From positions 92,818,170 through 92,882,169 of the forward strand of contig NC_134834.1 in NCBI RefSeq assembly GCF_004210375.1: DNA of 64,000 bases. The letters are read 5' to 3'. A model generated the notes under the pieces. It was not told where the DNA came from and ran no database searches. It saw only the letters and a list, made by a program, of their open reading frames with translations. Below, in pieces: positions 34,019 through 44,415 of this stretch. Source of the stretch: Tachypleus tridentatus. Its lineage: Eukaryota > Arthropoda > Merostomata > Xiphosura > Limulidae. The position numbers and the translations under genes were made by a program. Positions within the stretch are counted from its first letter, which is position 1. Every line of letters starts with the position of its first letter.

Positions 34019-34515
34019 CCGTATTTTATTTCTTTACTTCATTTCGTTTAGTTTTTTACAATGAAAAAGTATTTAGAAGTATAAAACTAACGTTTTTTAT
34101 CTTGTTTTATAACTGATGACATAGAAGCAGGTCATTTGAGATATTACTTTTTAAATCAACAGAAGAACCACCAGCAACATCTTACTCCTTGGATGGATTA
34201 AGACATCATAAACACAACGACACCATGATCTTCTTAATGCTGTTAAGGCTATTACACTCCAAATGTGTGTTTTGATTTATAAAACAAAGAGTCCTCAATA
34301 AGTTAACGCAGTTTCAAAGATTAACTAAGCATACGTATTTAGTGTTCAATATCGAATATCGGCGTTAGAGTTTGTGGAAACAAGTAGTTTACATCACGAA
34401 AGACAGCGTTTAATGACATTCACGAATGAGTGCTTTGATTTTTGACACACGGAATACTTAATAGGTTAATTCACTTTCAAAGATTGACTTATGATATGTA
34501 TGTGGGTATTAAAGT
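34019..34515. other. Non-coding DNA, no feature seen
   Basis: No supported gene or repeat. Confidence 0.5.
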
Positions 34516-34524
34516 TCATGCTAT

Positions 34525-34615
34525 AACGCCCATATGGCTGAAAGGGCGAAAATATTTGTATTTGAACGCGTGACCCACAGGTTGCGAGTCGAGAACCCTA
34601 ACCACGTGCCAAGTG
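34525..34615 (-). mobile_element. SINE family A head fragment, decayed
   Basis: TATAACGCCCATATGGCTGA, AAGGGCGAAAAT, GCGTGACCCACAGGTTGCGA and CTAACCACGTGCC correspond to the head end of an antisense copy; the rest of the SINE is missing. Confidence 0.75.
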
Positions 34616-34869
34616 CTACTGTTAAAGGGACTTCCAATCCGTGTGCTCTTTCACACTTTTGAAATATACACAGTAACCTTCAATGAGATGCTTTTAAAGA
34701 CTTGTCACATGAGATAAAAGAAGCGTTTTTTACAGAATTGTCAAAAATTTTGACATCATAGATTTACTATGACAATAATTAGCAAAATATGACACAAGCC
34801 CTCAGTCCCCAAACGAAATATCACATCCACCCTGCCTGTGGTGGTCATAAAAACATAATTCAAGTTTGT

Positions 34870-34949
34870 AACTTAATGCGGCCCTCCATCCACTCACAGA
34901 CATGGCCTCTGACCCCTGTGCGGAAAGAGGCTGCCGACCCCTGCTACAA
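34870..34949. mobile_element. hAT-like transposon end, solitary
   Basis: ATGCGGCCCTCCATCC...TGGCCTCTGACC...GTGCGGAAAGAGG then GCTGCCGACCCCTG has the layout of a hAT 3' end, whose reverse complement starts CAGGGGTCGGCA. No matching left end was found nearby, so this is probably a truncated remnant. Confidence 0.45.
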
Positions 34950-36590
34950 GGGTATCACATAATTTTACAGTCTGTATTAACACTACTAGTAAACTTTGTA
35001 GACTTTCAACTTTAAATGTTTTAGCATCATTTATTTGCATATTTTTCTCTTCATAAAACGTTATGTAGTTCTTATTATTTTGATACTTCTCGTAAGTAAT
35101 ATATGTTGTACGTTACGAACACATAACATATATTCTAAACGTTAAAATCGTATAATGTATGTATGTTACATATACATATAACGTTAAAGTTGTATACACA
35201 GAATAAAATTATGGACGACAAATATTCCATGTCAGATCTCAGACTTGTTACTCTGACAACAAAACGTTATACGTGTGGCCGCGAAGAACGATTTTTTTTT
35301 TTTTTTTTTTTGCGTACAAGTATAATTTCTTAACTAGGTTTAAAGGAAAAATTTTCTTTTTTAATTATTCGACTTTTGACAGCTTCCAACTTCCAATTAT
35401 TTCCTATTGTTACCCCTCACAAGATTTACGTTACTGTTTTAATACTCTTTCACTGACGTCATTTCTTTACAACAATCGATTTAAAATTATTGTTATAACA
35501 CACTTTGAACCCTGGCTTTGTACGTTCCTCTATTATTACCTTTTAGTGCGAGGCAACTGACATAGTGTCATTAATGGCGCAACACTCAATCTGGCCAGGC
35601 AGATGACTCCAATCTAAGGAACAATGGCTGGGCAGAACGGTCCTGTATGGACACTGCTCCTACAGCAAGTAATTGCTTTGTTTGCAAAGAAAAACCTATG
35701 GCAAGCCAAACTAAAAATATGTCCAAGAACTCAATGAGCAACATCGAGTTGATAAGGAGGATTGACAACAGAGAAGTCTGACATGCCATGGTCGTCGATG
35801 TCTGCCGCAGATTTGACACATGAAGAAGAAGTGTTTTCTGAAAATCTTTCATTTTACAGCTGTAACAAACATCATCCGAAGATTGTGTGAAACGTTGTGT
35901 GAAATTAAAGTTACCTTGAACTCTATAACCACTGTATCTAGTATTTATTTTGAATTTCTTAAACCATGTCACATGTTAAAATATAAATGTTGAATGCAAA
36001 CTAACCAAAAAGTTAACTACAGATATATATATGTATATATACACACACCATTGTTTATATCACGATTCGGACAGTGCCTTTCTTTAAGTATTACTAAATA
36101 AACACTAAGTCCGTAAATAAAAGCATTGTATATATATATATATACATCGAAAAAATCCAGATATATGGATACATGCATACGTGCGCGTGCATGCACACAC
36201 ATATATGATTATATGTATATATATTATAGCTCAAAAAATCAATAGATTGATACATAATTCACTGTACCATTTAACGTGTAGGTAAAAATAAATGAGAAAG
36301 ATAACAAGAAACTAGAATGTTCATTTAACACATTGGTGTGGAAAGTTCCCAGATAAAAAAAAAATAGTTTGTTTTCTTGTAATTTACGGTTATTTATTTA
36401 TTTGTTTCTTTGTTGTTGTTGGTGGTTTTTTTTTGCTTTAGGGTCCTTCTTCAAAACAAGTAGTTTAAAATTAAACAAGAGCTTGATTGTGCAAATTGAA
36501 GTGTCGGGTCACTGGTTTATTTTCGTTAAAATTTATTATATCACTGAGATCTTCTCGGGTACGTTCAACTAATAATCTGTTGGTTTCTCT
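34950..36590. other. Non-coding DNA with simple repeats
   Basis: Contains a T tract at 35,293-35,311 and TA/CA simple repeats at 36,024-36,230. A 128-codon minus-strand frame (35,586-35,972) has no recognised domain. The plus strand at 35,866-35,900 has a CCGAAG...GAAACGTTGTG tail-like motif of the retroelement type seen at 3,141. Confidence 0.45.
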
Positions 36591-36596
36591 TATATA

Positions 36597-36836
36597 CAGG
36601 GTGTTTGGAAAGTCTCTGTGCACTTATATATTCATTAACAGACATGTTTCAATATAGAATACAGGAGGTAAATATGAATGACAATTATAAACAATGTTGA
36701 AAGTGACCCCCCGTTGGCATCAATACAGGCCTGGATCCTTCTTATTTTGTTTCTAAACACCGCTATCAGTTGCTGGCTTGAAATAGGCTGAATAAAACAT
36801 GATTACAAAACTGCACAGTGACTTTCCGAACACCTG
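36597..36836 (-). mobile_element. 240-base mariner-type deletion derivative
   Basis: Inverted ends CAGGGTGTTTGGAAAGTCTC (left) and, reverse-complemented, CAGGTGTTCGGAAAGTCACT (right) match apart from one missing G and two substitutions, continuing as GTGCA(C/G). TA (or TATA) flanks both ends. On the minus strand the interior reads RIQACIDANGG and then, after skipping one extra G in a G run, HFQHCL and a stop. That is a typical C-terminus of a mariner-like transposase, so the element seems to be an internally deleted copy of an autonomous parent. Confidence 0.82.
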
Positions 36837-36912
36837 TATAAATGCCCATTGTGTAGCGTTGTGCTTAATTTCAAACAATCAGTCAACCTACGTATAATGT
36901 TTCACGACATAC

Positions 36913-37186
36913 GTTTGTTTGTTTTGGAATTTCGCACAAAGCTACTCGAGGGCTATCTGTGCTAGCCGTCCCTAATTTAGCAGTGTAAGACTAGAGGGAA
37001 GGCAACTAGTCATCACCACCCACCGCCAACTCCTGGGCTACTCTTTTACCAACGAATAGTGGGATTGACCGCACTTATAACGCCCCCACGGCTGAGAGGG
37101 CGAGCATGTTTGGCGCGACGCGGGCGCGAACCCGCGACCCTCGGATTACGAGTCGCACGCCTTACGCGCTTGGCCATGCCCGGCCC
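36913..37186 (-). mobile_element. SINE family A, antisense (A3)
   Basis: Well-preserved copy; B box GGTTCGCGCCC; head end GGCCATGCCCGGCCC. No clear target duplication. Confidence 0.9.
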
Positions 37187-37700
37187 AAATATGACTTAAC
37201 ATACAGAAAAAATTAATCAACCACTAATTAGTCTGATTTTTAAAAAAATGTAATTTAATGCTTCGCTTTTAAAAATAATATCGATAACATCACATACGTT
37301 ATACAGCGGTTCGCTTCTCAGATTTATATTCGAAAACCTCCGTTTGCTAGAAAATAAGCAGATTTTTAATCTACGTTTGTTGGAGTCTCGATCTTATATC
37401 ATTCCAGGTCGTCTCTCTGGTTAGAGCAGTTCAACACTGACTTGAAATAAATTCTTACAAAGAAGAATGCATTGACGAAACATCATAAAAACTACCCAAC
37501 ATTCAAGATGCAATCTTCTCTTTAACTGGTACAACTGTCTTACGTTTAACACTTCTTTGGAGAAAGTAATAATACACTCGAAATTACCGATTTTAGAAAT
37601 TTGTTCTCATTCTTGATTAACTTTCGAAAGGTGGTAATTTTTGTTTGGATAATAAGTAGGTTAAAATGAGGACATTTAGAAACACAACATTTTACTCTCT
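37187..37700. other. Non-coding DNA, no feature seen
   Basis: No supported gene or repeat. Confidence 0.5.
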
Positions 37701-37705
37701 CTCTT

Positions 37706-37985
37706 GACCCGGCATGGCCAAGCGTGTTAAGGCGTGCGACTCGTAATCTGAGGATCGCGGGTTCGCATCCCCATCGCGCCAAACATGCTCGCCCTTTCAG
37801 CCGTAGGGGCGTTATAATGTGACGGACAATCCCACTAATCGTTGGTAAAAGAGTAGCCCAAGACTTGGCGGTGGGTGGTGATGACTAGCTGCCTTCCCTC
37901 TAGTCTTACACTGCAAAATTAGGGACGACTAGCGCAGATAGCCCTCGAGTAGCTTTGCGCGAATTTCAAAAACAACAAAACAAAC
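37706..37985 (+). mobile_element. SINE family A, sense (A2)
   Basis: Head GACCCGGCATGGCC, loop CTCGTAA, B box GGTTCGCATCC, tail GCGAATTTCAAAAACAACAA then AACAAACAAAC. Confidence 0.92.
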
Positions 37986-38139
37986 AAACTTAAAATCATT
38001 GCCTAACCAGAGAAAGATAATGTAAAATGTGTATGACTAAGAAGTTGATTCTTGATTTCTCATTGCTATGAGGTTCATGCTTGATTAGAAAAGAGAAAAA
38101 TTCTGCTAGACACTCTCGGAAGCTATAAGCCAAAAAAAA

Positions 38140-38520
38140 AGGACACTTGGGCTAATGCAAGAATCTTTGCTTAAGATGTGTGTGAGGGATTTCAGAAAAA
38201 AGTTTGAAATAGTGACTGCTATGCTGGACTTAGAGGATGTCTAGAATAGGGTGAAATATAACACTTTGATGCACATCGTGAAGGACAACAAAATAGATCA
38301 TTGAAGTGTTAATTGATTTATAGTGGCGCTATTTGAAAGGAAGGTCTTCTTCTCTCCAAAGATGTTGACATGATAGCTTCAAACTATTTCACCGGAACTG
38401 GCTCAGTAATTTCCCATTTATCCTGTTCTATTCAATATGTGTGTGTGTGTCAAAAGTTGAAAAGGTGAAATCAGTAGATCTTGGAATAACAGTTCCATTT
38501 GCAGATGACATAGTAATCTA
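38140..38520 (+). pseudogene. LINE reverse-transcriptase fragment
   Basis: Translation gives CVRDFRKKFEIVTAMLDLED, a stop, NRVKYNTLMHIVKDNKID, then after frame changes VEKVKSVDLGITVPFADDIVI. The blocks match RT motif A (FxDLEKAFDRV region) and the catalytic F/YADD box (38,498-38,514). The intervening GxxQG region is degraded. The element is cut off by a SINE body at about 38,526. It is distinct in sequence from the minus-strand LINE that follows. Confidence 0.8.
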
Positions 38521-38525
38521 AAGGA

Positions 38526-38735
38526 ATGGCCAGGAAATGCTCGCCCTTTCAGCCGTGGGGATGTTATAATGTGACGGTCAATCCCATTAATCGTTGGTAA
38601 AAGAGTAGCCCAAGACTTGGCGGTGGCTGGTGATGACTAGCTGCCTTCCCTTTAGTCTTACACTGCAAAATTAGGGACGGCTAGCGCAGATAGCCCTCGA
38701 GTAGCTTTGTCCAAAATTCAAAAACAAACAAACAA
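38526..38735 (+). mobile_element. SINE family A lacking its tRNA head
   Basis: Starts at ATGCTCGCCCTTTCAGCCGT and runs through body and tail to CAAAAACAAACAAACAATC, followed by a (TC)n run at 38,739-38,751. The head is missing, so the copy is 5'-truncated and abuts the RT fragment directly. Confidence 0.92.
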
Positions 38736-39064
38736 TCTCTCTCTCTCTCTCTGTATATGTATTTGGGTATGGATGTTTATCTACCCAGGACGGTCAGATT
38801 TCATTAACCTGTTCCTCCTTCTTTGAAATTTTGGTTTTACAACTGTCAAGTGTATTTATATATGGTTCACTAGGGCCAGAGTAACCCGCACTTACACAGG
38901 CCCCTTTCAGGGTAATGTCCATGTATTATCTACATATACACTTGGTACAAATAAAACATTTCTCTTATAGTTCCATAATTATTTGCACTTTCATTAGTTA
39001 GGTATTAACTGTAAAATGTTCACATAAAAAAACCCTTTCAATGTTTAGTAATTAATCCCTAATC

Positions 39065-40480
39065 TAATGTGGAGTCTAGTTTATAGGTGGCCTTTTATTT
39101 ATTTAGAAGATATATATTTACTGGGGAAAAGTGCTTAGGTCTATTATCATCATGTATGGAGTACCTGTCAAGTTTGCTTACCAGTTCATTTTTCATCCAA
39201 TTTTTATCAAAATAGTTTATTGTACTATGTAGGAGTCTATCTGCTATTGTTTCTATGTGTGTGGGTTTATGCGTGAATTCAGATGATGTTGTACCAGGTA
39301 CTTTGTAAGCTGTCTTAAGTAGTGTATTTTGTATTGTTTGTAGTTTTGTTTGAAGAAATCTTTTGCTTACGTTTATCCATGCAGGTGCTGCATAGTCAAT
39401 GACGGGTCTAATGTATGTTTTATATATTTTTATGATGTTGTCTGTCGTAGCTCTACTGGTTTTGCCAGTTAGATTCCTAGCATAGTTTGTTCTTTGCCAA
39501 ATTTTTGTTATAATATTATTTATGTGGTTTACACACGCTAGTTTTGAGTCGAACGTAAGTCCTAAAAATTTTACAGATGTAGCAGTCTGGAGTTGTTCTC
39601 CATTCATATAGATCTGTGGTTGTGCTTTTTTATGTTTAGTTAACTTAGTGAATACTACTAGCTGTGTTTATTTTGATTCTATATTTTTGACAATATTCTA
39701 TTTAATTGTGGTTGTATGTTGTGGATGCTGTTGCTAGTGTTGGTGCACTTTTCCAGCTTGCTACATCGTCTGCGAACTGTGAGGAGTATCCATTATTTGG
39801 ATCTTTTAAAGACATATTATTCACGTGCATAACGAATAGGATAGAGTTAACCACCCCTCCTTGAGGGACACAAACTTCTGGAGTGAGACTCTCAGAGGAG
39901 GTTCCTTCAACATTTACTTCACATGAACTGTTTTACAGAAAATTTAACAACCAGCGAATAGTTCCCCTCGGTAGTCTCGGAAACGGAGACAGTTATGTCA
40001 TACAGTGTTGAATGTCTTATCAATATCGAGAAAACAAGCGACAGTGCATTCTCGTTTATTAAAACTATCAACAATTGCTTCGGTTAATCTGACTGAGTGG
40101 TCTGTTGTTTGTCTGAACTTTCTGAAACCATTTTGTTCTTCAGGTAATTTTGATGTTGTCTCCAGGAATGTGGAGAGTCTGTTACTGATTATTCTCTCTA
40201 GAATTTTGCCTACACAGCTAGTCAGGCTGATTGGTCGGTAGCTATTTGGGTTATTGGTTGGCTTTCCTTCTTTATGGAACATTAATACATTTGCATGCTT
40301 CCAAGAAACCGGAATACAGCCAGAGTATAATGATACATTAAAAACTGCTGTGAGATGTTCAAATAATTTCGAAGTGCCATTCTTCACCTGGTGATTTATT
40401 TTTGGTGTTTGTTGTTGTATCTATGAGTTCTTCTGCTGAAATTGTGTTTTTATTGGTGCTGCTATCTGTCAGAATGACAA
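39065..40480 (-). pseudogene. Jockey/CR1-type LINE reverse transcriptase remnant
   Basis: Reading leftwards from 40,480: KNKSPGE, LFEHLTAVFNVSLYSGCIP, WKHANVLMFHKEGKP, SYRPISLTSCVGKILERII, EEQNGFR, CFLDIDKTFNTV (motif A, ending near 39,998), then after a frame change RWLLNFL, VPQGGVVNSILF, SSQFADDVASW (catalytic FADD at 39,757-39,779). From 39,607 a longer frame holds FLGLTFDSKLACVNHI, TYIRPVIDYAAPAW and the thumb/C-terminal region to 39,095. About 470 residues of RT and thumb are represented, with several frameshifts and stops. The endonuclease half is absent upstream. Confidence 0.88.
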
Positions 40481-40607
40481 AAAAAATTGAATGATTTATT
40501 CCTGTAATGGCTAACGTGTATAGTGCTGCCATCTAGTGACAGGAACACCTATCATAAAAAGGAAGATGTGATGTTAGTAAAGCGTAAATTATTGTTACTC
40601 TGTAACA
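40451..40607 (+). repeat. Short relative of the 5.3 kb array unit
   Basis: TATTGGTGCTGCTATCTGTC, then TAGTGCTGCCATCTAGTGAC, matches array text at 46,897-47,001. Directly after it, CACCTATCATAAAAAGGAAG...GTAAAGCGTAAATTATTGTT matches array text at 48,109-48,166. In the array these two parts lie 1.1 kb apart. The left edge overlaps the start of the LINE remnant. Confidence 0.75.
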
Positions 40608-40636
40608 TTATAGACTGAACACTGGAACTATACTCA

Positions 40637-41947
40637 ATGTCACCAGAATATTGCGACCTGTGGCAGACCGTGGAAACAGTATTTAACTTAGAAAACGAAA
40701 CAAAAATGAAACGATTGGTTCTGAGCTCACACACTTACGATTTCTGAACCTAAGTTTCTTTTGTCGGTGTCGTAGGCAAACTTTCGACCATCGTGATCAT
40801 GACCCGTCGACATATGCGCTTCTCTACCAATAATTACTTAACCGGCTTGGCCATTTTTGACATGTTGTATTTAATGTGTATTCTGATCTTGTCCATTTCT
40901 CACTACCCTGGTATGACTGATTTCCACCATGTTAATTACTGGCGACTGTGGCCCTATACTATACTGCTAATGATGCCTGTAGTAATACTTCTGTGTGGTT
41001 GACTGTAGCCTTTACAATCGAGAGGTATGTCGCCGTGTGTTACCCAATAAAAGGAAAGGTGTACTGTACCAAGTCTCGCGCCAAAATGGTGGTTATAACT
41101 GTGGCCTTCGTATGTTCTTGTTTGACTATTCCGACTCCTTTCGAATGGAGTGTTATAGAGGTCACTGACCCCCTTACGAACAAGACCAAAGTACAGCCAA
41201 CATTTTCTGAACTTGGAATGAATATACTCTACACAAACATATATTACTGGTTATGCGTATCTTTGTTCGTATTCTTACCACTTGTTATGTTGACTGTCTA
41301 CAACGTTCTCTTGATCAGGTCTGTACATGCTTCCAAAAACCAATGGAAAACGATGACCAGACGCCGAAACAATCGGAATTATTCTCGACAGGAGAGGAAG
41401 ATTACCATTATGCTGATTGCTGTAGTTGTCTCCTTTATGGTCTGCCAGCTGCCCACAGCTGTTCTCCTGGTGTACACCACGTTTCAGCCCCCAAATCCCA
41501 TGACTCGTGGATGAGGAAACATCTTTAACTTCTTAATGGCTATTAATTCCGCTGGGAGTTTTATTCTTTATTGTCTTCTCAGTCAGCAATATCGACGAAC
41601 CTTTTTGCAGATATTTTTTCCCCTGTTTAAAGACTAGACTGGCTCGATTACATGTCAACTTTCAGGATACCAGCTACTCCAACGTAAATAACAACGTCAG
41701 TGTTTCCAGGATGACGAACAGTATCAGAGAAGGGACCAACTTCTGCAGTGGAGGTCCGTATAATCTGTTACGTGTTGGCTTTCAGAATAGCAATTACTCC
41801 AACGTAAACAACAAAATCAGTATGTCCAGGGAAATGAGTAATGTCCGAGTAAAGATCAACTTTTGGAGTGAAGGTCAGTATGGTCAACGAAATATTCATC
41901 GCTTACATTGTAGACTCGAAAATCGAGTCCAAGGACGTTGCTTTTAA
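40637..41947 (+). pseudogene. Peptide-type class A GPCR pseudogene (FMRFamide receptor/GPR139-like)
   Basis: The coding region is contiguous with no intron. Start MSPEYCDLWQTVETVFNLEN leads an extracellular N-terminus with an NET glycosylation site. Stops TGA (40,745) and TAA (40,751) precede TM1 (SFVGVVGKLSTIVIM). TM2 is YLTGLAIFDMLYL with the conserved Asp. A one-base frameshift near 40,957-40,968 precedes ANDACSNTSVWLTVAFTIER, with ERYVAVC for the DRY box. TM4-TM5 follow, then QERKITIMLIAVVVSFMVCQ, with FxxCxLP of TM6. A TGA at 41,512 precedes TM7 (NFLMAINSAGSFILYCLLSQ), which lacks NPxxY. A second frameshift near 41,620 opens a tail KTRLARLHVNFQDTSYSNVN... to 41,947. The conserved TM1 Asn is Lys. 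Ligand is unknown. Confidence 0.88.
41650..41889 (+). repeat. 120-base tandem duplication in the GPCR tail
   Basis: NFQDTSYSNVNNNVSVSR and GFQNSNYSNVNNKISMSR are encoded exactly 120 bases apart (40 codons). The following parts also align (TNFCSGGPYN with INFWSEGQYG). The duplication keeps the frame and its copies have diverged by roughly a quarter. Confidence 0.85.
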
Positions 41948-41978
41948 TCGACTGTATGTAAAAACTCAATATATCTCG

Positions 41979-41984
41979 AATAAA
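41979..41984 (+). terminator. Possible relic polyadenylation signal
   Basis: AATAAA in CTCGAATAAAACAAAACAAC shortly after the receptor tail's stop. Whether it ever served this gene, or marks a retrocopy tail, cannot be decided. Confidence 0.3.
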
Positions 41985-41989
41985 ACAAA

Positions 41990-43040
41990 ACAACTAATGA
42001 AGAGAGCAAAAAGTGTTTTCCTTCTTTTCGTCATAGTTGGCGTAATGTGACCGGAAACAAGCCTTACCCTCAACCTGAGCGCGAAAAACATTGTTTTCAA
42101 TTAAAAAGAGGAAAGCATGATACATTCTTGGCCAAACCAGAGAGAGTGCTGAACTACCACATACATTCAGTTGTCTAAAAGATCTACACTTCAGGAAATG
42201 GCTAAATAAAGACATTGTAATTATTAAGTCAAGTTATGGAAATAAATATTATAAATTTTATTCTGTCAAATCGAATCTCAAAGGCATTTGAGTTCTGGAA
42301 AGGCTGTTTGATAATAATAATAGAAAGTGGTCATAGGAACCTCAGTTGAGCTAAAAATATTACTTCCTAAAATACTCTGATAAGACAACTTCCATAGCAT
42401 TACTCAGAAGCAAATTTAATTTGTTTTAATGAACAGCAACTACAAAATCGCATGTTTTGAAAGATTGTTCCTTAAATAGTTGTGAGTGGTTTTCATTATT
42501 AACTCCATTAAAAGGTTATAAGTCCCTCAGAAACTTTAAGAGAAAAACATGGACCTAATTAACAATAATTACATTATTAAGGTAATAATCAGTATTTAGT
42601 AGGCATTGTGTGAACATGAATTAGTAAATAAGAGATTATAGTCGTAATAATAGAAATTTTAGTTCACATGGCAAGCACGTGGCTTATCAGCTATATTAAT
42701 GAAGAGAACATCATTTGATGGAAAATTATATTTGTTTAAACTTTAAACAAATGTTACCTAGGTATTACTGCTGTCTGTAAATGTTCCACTTGTATTAAAA
42801 TGCAATTAAATTACAAAATTATGTTTCTGGTCTAAAATGTAAAATTCTGATATTAGACAAGAACTATGTTTATATTTACTGTGTGAAGATTAAAATTAGT
42901 AGATTTGCATTACACACACACGTTTAGTCAAAACTTACCGAGATGATGTTGAAATTTCGAGAGGTTCATCATTTTCACATTCAGAAATGTTTCAACTTAT
43001 TCAGAGATGTAAGCGAATATGTGTGTATATGAGCATCCTT
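41990..43040. other. Non-coding DNA before the segmental array
   Basis: AT-rich and unique relative to the array; no gene or repeat recognised. Confidence 0.5.
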
Positions 43041-43737
43041 AATGTTTCGTGATTTTGAAATGCCGTTATGCTGCTATTGGAAACTAAATGAAAGGAAACA
43101 AGTAAATCGTTTTATATGTGAGAAATTGTGGTGCAGCATAATTACAGATGCCAGTACAGGAAAGAAGTATGGGGGGTATGTTAAGGATATCGTGTGTCGC
43201 CAACAAACATAAAAACATCAAAGAGCTAAAGACCACGATCATGGATACCACTGTAACGACTCCTCTAACATAAAGAGCCCACTATACCATTTATTAATAA
43301 CATGGAGAACAAATGTGTTGTCATATTTGTTAGTTAATATTTGTAGCAGTTGTCAAGTTATACTAGTAAGAATAATAAGCGCAATATAATTTTGTGAAAT
43401 GACAAAAGATTTGGTTTGAATAAAAAAGATCAAGTACCTGGTGATTTACCCACTTTATAACCTTCCAGTACACGTTTCAATGATATTTAACTCCAGTATT
43501 ACTTCCAGTCCCAACCGTTTCAGATAGTGTGTAATTCTTTTCATTTTCACACAGGCGAAAAAACTCAAATTAAAACTTCTCTTACTTTCTGTGGTGAACC
43601 AAACTACATCAGCCATTTCTTCTTAACCGAATGAGTTTGGTATGAAATTATACTGAATTTATAAGAAGAATAAGATAGGTAATTAAAAGGTAGTATTACA
43701 TTTAACTAACACTGAATACGAATATCTAATTGTTTCT

Positions 43738-43950
43738 TTGTTTTGAATTTTTGCGCAAAGCTACACGAAGTATGAGAGTTACTCATCTATCCAAGACCAG
43801 TTCTTAGACTACACTTTCACCAACAGATTAACCGTCATATTATAAAACCATTACGGCTAAGAGGGTGAGCATGTTTGGTAGAATAGGGATTCAAACCCGC
43901 AAACTTCAGATGGTAACGCGAGTGCCTTAACCACCTCACCATGCCTGACC
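43738..43950 (-). mobile_element. SINE A copy a, array unit 1
   Basis: Decayed antisense SINE: tail TTGCGCAAAGCTACACGAAG, large body deletion, head AACCACCTCACCATGCCTGA. The 67-codon frame across it recurs in all units only because the DNA is duplicated. Confidence 0.82.
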
Positions 43951-44162
43951 TACGTCCGTGAAAGAAATAACTATCATAACTTTTTATGTCGTTCACATTA
44001 AAAGTATTTAAGGCGATGTTAATAAATTTTACTTCCAAGAATAACTTAATAGGTCAGTATTGCTTATTCGAGTTTTAACATTTATTATACTTGATGACTC
44101 TTTAAATCTTCATATTTATTAAACAGTATCCGAAGTGTTCAAAAGCCTAGTGTTGTTTTTAT

Positions 44163-44415
44163 TTCAGCGCAAAGCTTCTCGAAAGCTATTTGCGCTAGCC
44201 GTCCCTAATTTAACAGTGTATGATTTCAGAATAGGCATCTAGTCATCACCACCCACCTCCAACTCTTGAGCTACCCTTTTACCAACGAATAGTGGGATTG
44301 ACACTCACCTTATAACGCCCCTACAGCTAGAAGGGCGAGCATGTTTCGTGCGACCGGGATTCGAACCCGCGACCTTCGGAGTAGAACGCCTTAACACACT
44401 TGGCCATGCCAGGCC
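44163..44415 (-). mobile_element. SINE A copy b, array unit 1
   Basis: Antisense; canonical T-arm (GGGATTCGAACCCGCG); the anticodon region is shortened (CGGAGTAGAACGCC). Confidence 0.88.

Noticed and set aside
35273..35560. 95-codon frame beginning near a T tract
   Set aside because: Starts with a Phe run from poly-T and shows no domain.
35586..35972. 128-codon minus-strand frame
   Set aside because: No domain recognised, and the plus strand has retroelement-tail-like text; probably chance.
40552..40734. 60-codon minus-strand frame before the GPCR
   Set aside because: Antisense to the receptor's N-terminal coding region and to a repeat; no homology.
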